A stretch of 64,000 nt of DNA from Gaetbulibacter sp. S0825 (lineage in GTDB: Bacteria; Bacteroidota; Bacteroidia; Flavobacteriales; Flavobacteriaceae). Both the position numbers and the translations under genes were made by a program. The notes under the pieces were generated by a model. The model had not been told where the DNA came from. It ran no database searches and saw nothing but the letters and a program-made list of their open reading frames with translations. Where the stretch lies: the NCBI RefSeq assembly GCF_011777505.1, contig NZ_JAATJT010000001.1, positions 1,426,001 to 1,490,000 of the forward strand, read 5' to 3'. The first letter of the stretch is position 1. Each line of letters opens with the position of its first letter. Positions 62,283 to 64,000 of this stretch are shown piece by piece.

Positions 62283-63698
62283 TTATTTTTCAAACTTAAA
62301 TGCCGAAGTCCTTTTAATAGAATCTATTCTTACCATTTTTTCTAGAAACTCCTCAGGGACGTTTTTAATTTTATTATGCCTAATAAGCATAATAAAATTA
62401 TCATTAGAGTTTGAGATAGAATCTATTGATGCTTCCTTTATTATTTTTATATCACCACTTGAATAAAACCTACTGGAATAAGATTTTTTCCCCCAATAAT
62501 AAATAGGTGTGTTCGGTTCGTTTTCTATTAATTTTTCAACAATATATTTGTCGGTGTTTAAATCTTCTAACAATTTGTCATCACCAAACGCCACAACACA
62601 AGTCGCTATTATCACTAAAAACGGAAAAATTGAACCTAGAATAAATAGCAACTTTTTGTTTTTAAACTCATGCCAATAATGCACCATTAATAAGGCAACT
62701 GGTATGGTAACAGGTAAAGTGTAAGTATGTAGTATGTTTTTTGAAATAGTAAAGAATATTGGTGTCCATAACAACCATAAAACCAAAAAGGAAACCCATT
62801 TGTTTTTCAAAATAGTTTTACGCTCTTTCCATAATCTAATAAGGACAAATTGTATCCAAGGAAAAGAAAAAACCAATAAAAACACCCAAATCATTCCTAA
62901 AGGTTGCTTATGACCACTGCCATATAAATCTCCTTCCCAGCCAGATACTACAAAGCGTTTAAAATGTTCGCCTACAATAAAGTAATCTAAAAACCCAGGA
63001 GACCTATTTTCAGCAAGTAAGTACCAAGGCAAAGCAATAGCAATTGTAATTAGTATTCCAGTTAACCAAGGTATTTTGTTCCAAACGTCTTTGATAGATA
63101 TTTTTTGAATAATGAGCCAAATAAAAAGAGGAGGCGCTGTTAATACTAAAACTATAGGCCCTTTAGATAATAATCCTAAAGCTATCGCAATAAAGAATAA
63201 ATAATTCCAAAAGCTACGCTTTTCGTTTTCGATAGATTTCCAAAACGAAATCATTATTAGGGTGATAGAAAGGCATAATACTGCATCTGTAGAAACAACA
63301 CCTGCATGTAATAAAAACTCAGGTGTGGTTAACAGGATAAATGCAGGCAGATAAAAGCTTTTTCCAGCTTGCTTTACAAATTTCCCTAGTATGAAGACCA
63401 ATATTAAACAAACTAAAAAATAGGGTAATCTTGCAGCAATTTCATTCACTCCAAACATACTAAAACTATTCGCCGATAACCAAGTTGACAAAGGTGGTTT
63501 CGCCCAGAATGGTACACCATAATCTATTTGTAATACTACCCAATCTTGAGTCTCGTACATTAGGCGAGCTATTTCAGAATATCTTGATTCGGTTTTATCT
63601 AACAGCGGAATAAGTCCAGTTAAGATAAATCGTAATACGATAATAACGATTATCGAATAAAAAATATAGGCTGTTTGTTGTTTTGTATTATTGAGCAT
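62283..63698 (-). CDS. ArnT-like GT39 lipid-linked glycosyltransferase
   Basis: Second GT39-type membrane transferase, 471 residues, with the same layout as the one at 58-60 kb: an acidic first loop (LLDKTESRYSEIARLM), then WVVLQIDYGVPFWAKPPLSTWL (about 51-73) and about ten hydrophobic segments, GLLSKGPIVLVL among them. A short soluble tail of 80 residues ends the protein. It lies 2 bases after a polyprenyl-phosphate GT2-like gene at the window edge, repeating the donor-plus-transferase pairing. Its stop is 6 bases from the convergent epimerase stop. Acceptor unknown. Confidence 0.82.
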   Translation of the reverse strand: MLNNTKQQTAYIFYSIIVIIVLRFILTGLIPLLDKTESRYSEIARLMYETQDWVVLQIDYGVPFWAKPPLSTWLSANSFSMFGVNEIAARLPYFLVCLILVFILGKFVKQAGKSFYLPAFILLTTPEFLLHAGVVSTDAVLCLSITLIMISFWKSIENEKRSFWNYLFFIAIALGLLSKGPIVLVLTAPPLFIWLIIQKISIKDVWNKIPWLTGILITIAIALPWYLLAENRSPGFLDYFIVGEHFKRFVVSGWEGDLYGSGHKQPLGMIWVFLLVFSFPWIQFVLIRLWKERKTILKNKWVSFLVLWLLWTPIFFTISKNILHTYTLPVTIPVALLMVHYWHEFKNKKLLFILGSIFPFLVIIATCVVAFGDDKLLEDLNTDKYIVEKLIENEPNTPIYYWGKKSYSSRFYSSGDIKIIKEASIDSISNSNDNFIMLIRHNKIKNVPEEFLEKMVRIDSIKRTSAFKFEK

Positions 63699-63700
63699 TA

Positions 63701-64000
63701 TTATTTTCTTGAAGCTTTACATACTTTGTTAATCTTGTATAAATCTATCCAAAGTTTAAAAAAATAGGTGAATTTAACTTTAGAATCTCCTTGATCTATC
63801 CATCTTTTTAAAGGAACTTCCAGCATGTGGTTAGTGGCTTGGTCAACTCCAAAATGCACCATTAATCTATTAAAAATTTCAACATCAAATAACCATTTTG
63901 AAATAAAAGGGTCTTTAAAAGCGACTTCAGAAAGTTTTTTAGTAAACAGTTTACAACCACATTGCGTATCGTAAACTTTCAAATCTAAAATATTGGAGAT
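63701..64000 (-). CDS. Polyprenyl-phosphate GT2 glycosyltransferase, cut by window edge
   Basis: C-terminal part of a GT2 transferase; the frame is open to the last base of the window, so the N-terminus lies beyond it. The visible part contains SNILDLKVYDTQCGCKLF, close to the DTQCGFKLF motif of dolichyl-phosphate glucosyl/mannosyl transferases (ALG5/DPM1-like), then WLFDVEIFNRL and EVPLKRWIDQGDSKVKF. It ends 2 bases before the ArnT-like gene, so the pair should be co-translated. The catalytic DxD region is outside the window. Confidence 0.82.
   Translation of the reverse strand: MSNILDLKVYDTQCGCKLFTKKLSEVAFKDPFISKWLFDVEIFNRLMVHFGVDQATNHMLEVPLKRWIDQGDSKVKFTYFFKLWIDLYKINKVCKASRK

Overview
The window is AT-rich DNA from the main chromosome of a member of Bacteroidota, most likely Flavobacteriaceae. 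The evidence is: three large secreted proteins ending in a type IX secretion (T9SS) type B sorting domain; flavobacterial families (DUF6090, DUF5606, secreted tricorn-like and S9 peptidases, a TonB-plug protein without a barrel); a tmRNA whose tag ends in NNYALAA; and many TAnnTTTG boxes, the Bacteroidetes -7 promoter element, at sensible distances from start codons. No transposase, integrase, phage gene, CRISPR array, rRNA or canonical tRNA was seen.

Layout. 0.1-2.1 kb: two thioredoxin-fold and two rhodanese proteins on the plus strand, three of them with export signals. 2.1-5.2 kb, minus strand: a sugar-kinase-like APH protein with a sugar nucleotidyltransferase, a nitroreductase, a small membrane protein and the tmRNA gene. 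5.7-7.6 kb: a Lys1/alanine-dehydrogenase-like oxidoreductase, a glyoxalase-fold protein and a cold-shock protein. 7.7-11.8 kb: a tightly packed minus-strand operon of an SGNH-like protein, an MBOAT acyltransferase, two DUF6090 proteins and a 51-residue membrane peptide. 11.8-21.9 kb: a block of mostly exported proteins (S9 peptidase with a C-terminal FGE-like domain, tricorn-like S41 peptidase, EthD protein, BNR/VPS10-type propeller, cyclophilin). 22.1-25.9 kb: a 1262-residue exported plug-domain protein. 26.4-32.3 kb: housekeeping genes lysA, sucC and uvrB with small proteins between them. 32.3-42.5 kb: three consecutive T9SS type B proteins, one carrying eleven repeats of about 90 residues. 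42.5-47.9 kb: ABC transporter, pRiA4b-like protein, heme A synthase, CCA-adding enzyme and a YrdC/Sua5 enzyme.

48.1-53.1 kb holds surface-polysaccharide genes: a WaaP/InaA-like kinase, two GT2 glycosyltransferases, and a minus-strand run of a QueC-like PP-loop enzyme, a TupA-like ATP-grasp enzyme and a Stealth-type phosphotransferase, directly downstream of dapD. 54.2-58.2 kb, plus strand: ruvX, def, DUF5606, then a MATE exporter, a small acidic protein and a PAP2 phosphatase. 58.2-64.0 kb: a second envelope-glycan block with two ArnT-like GT39 transferases, two polyprenyl-phosphate GT2 enzymes (the last cut by the right edge), a duplicated LAB_N-type membrane protein and a sugar epimerase.

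Taken together, more than half of the window serves the cell envelope: surface adhesin-like proteins, polymer acylation, lipid-linked sugar transfer and extracellular proteolysis. The least explained parts are the QueC-like/ATP-grasp/Stealth run and the acyltransferase-DUF6090 operon. All functional calls rest on motif recognition by eye; no database search was run.
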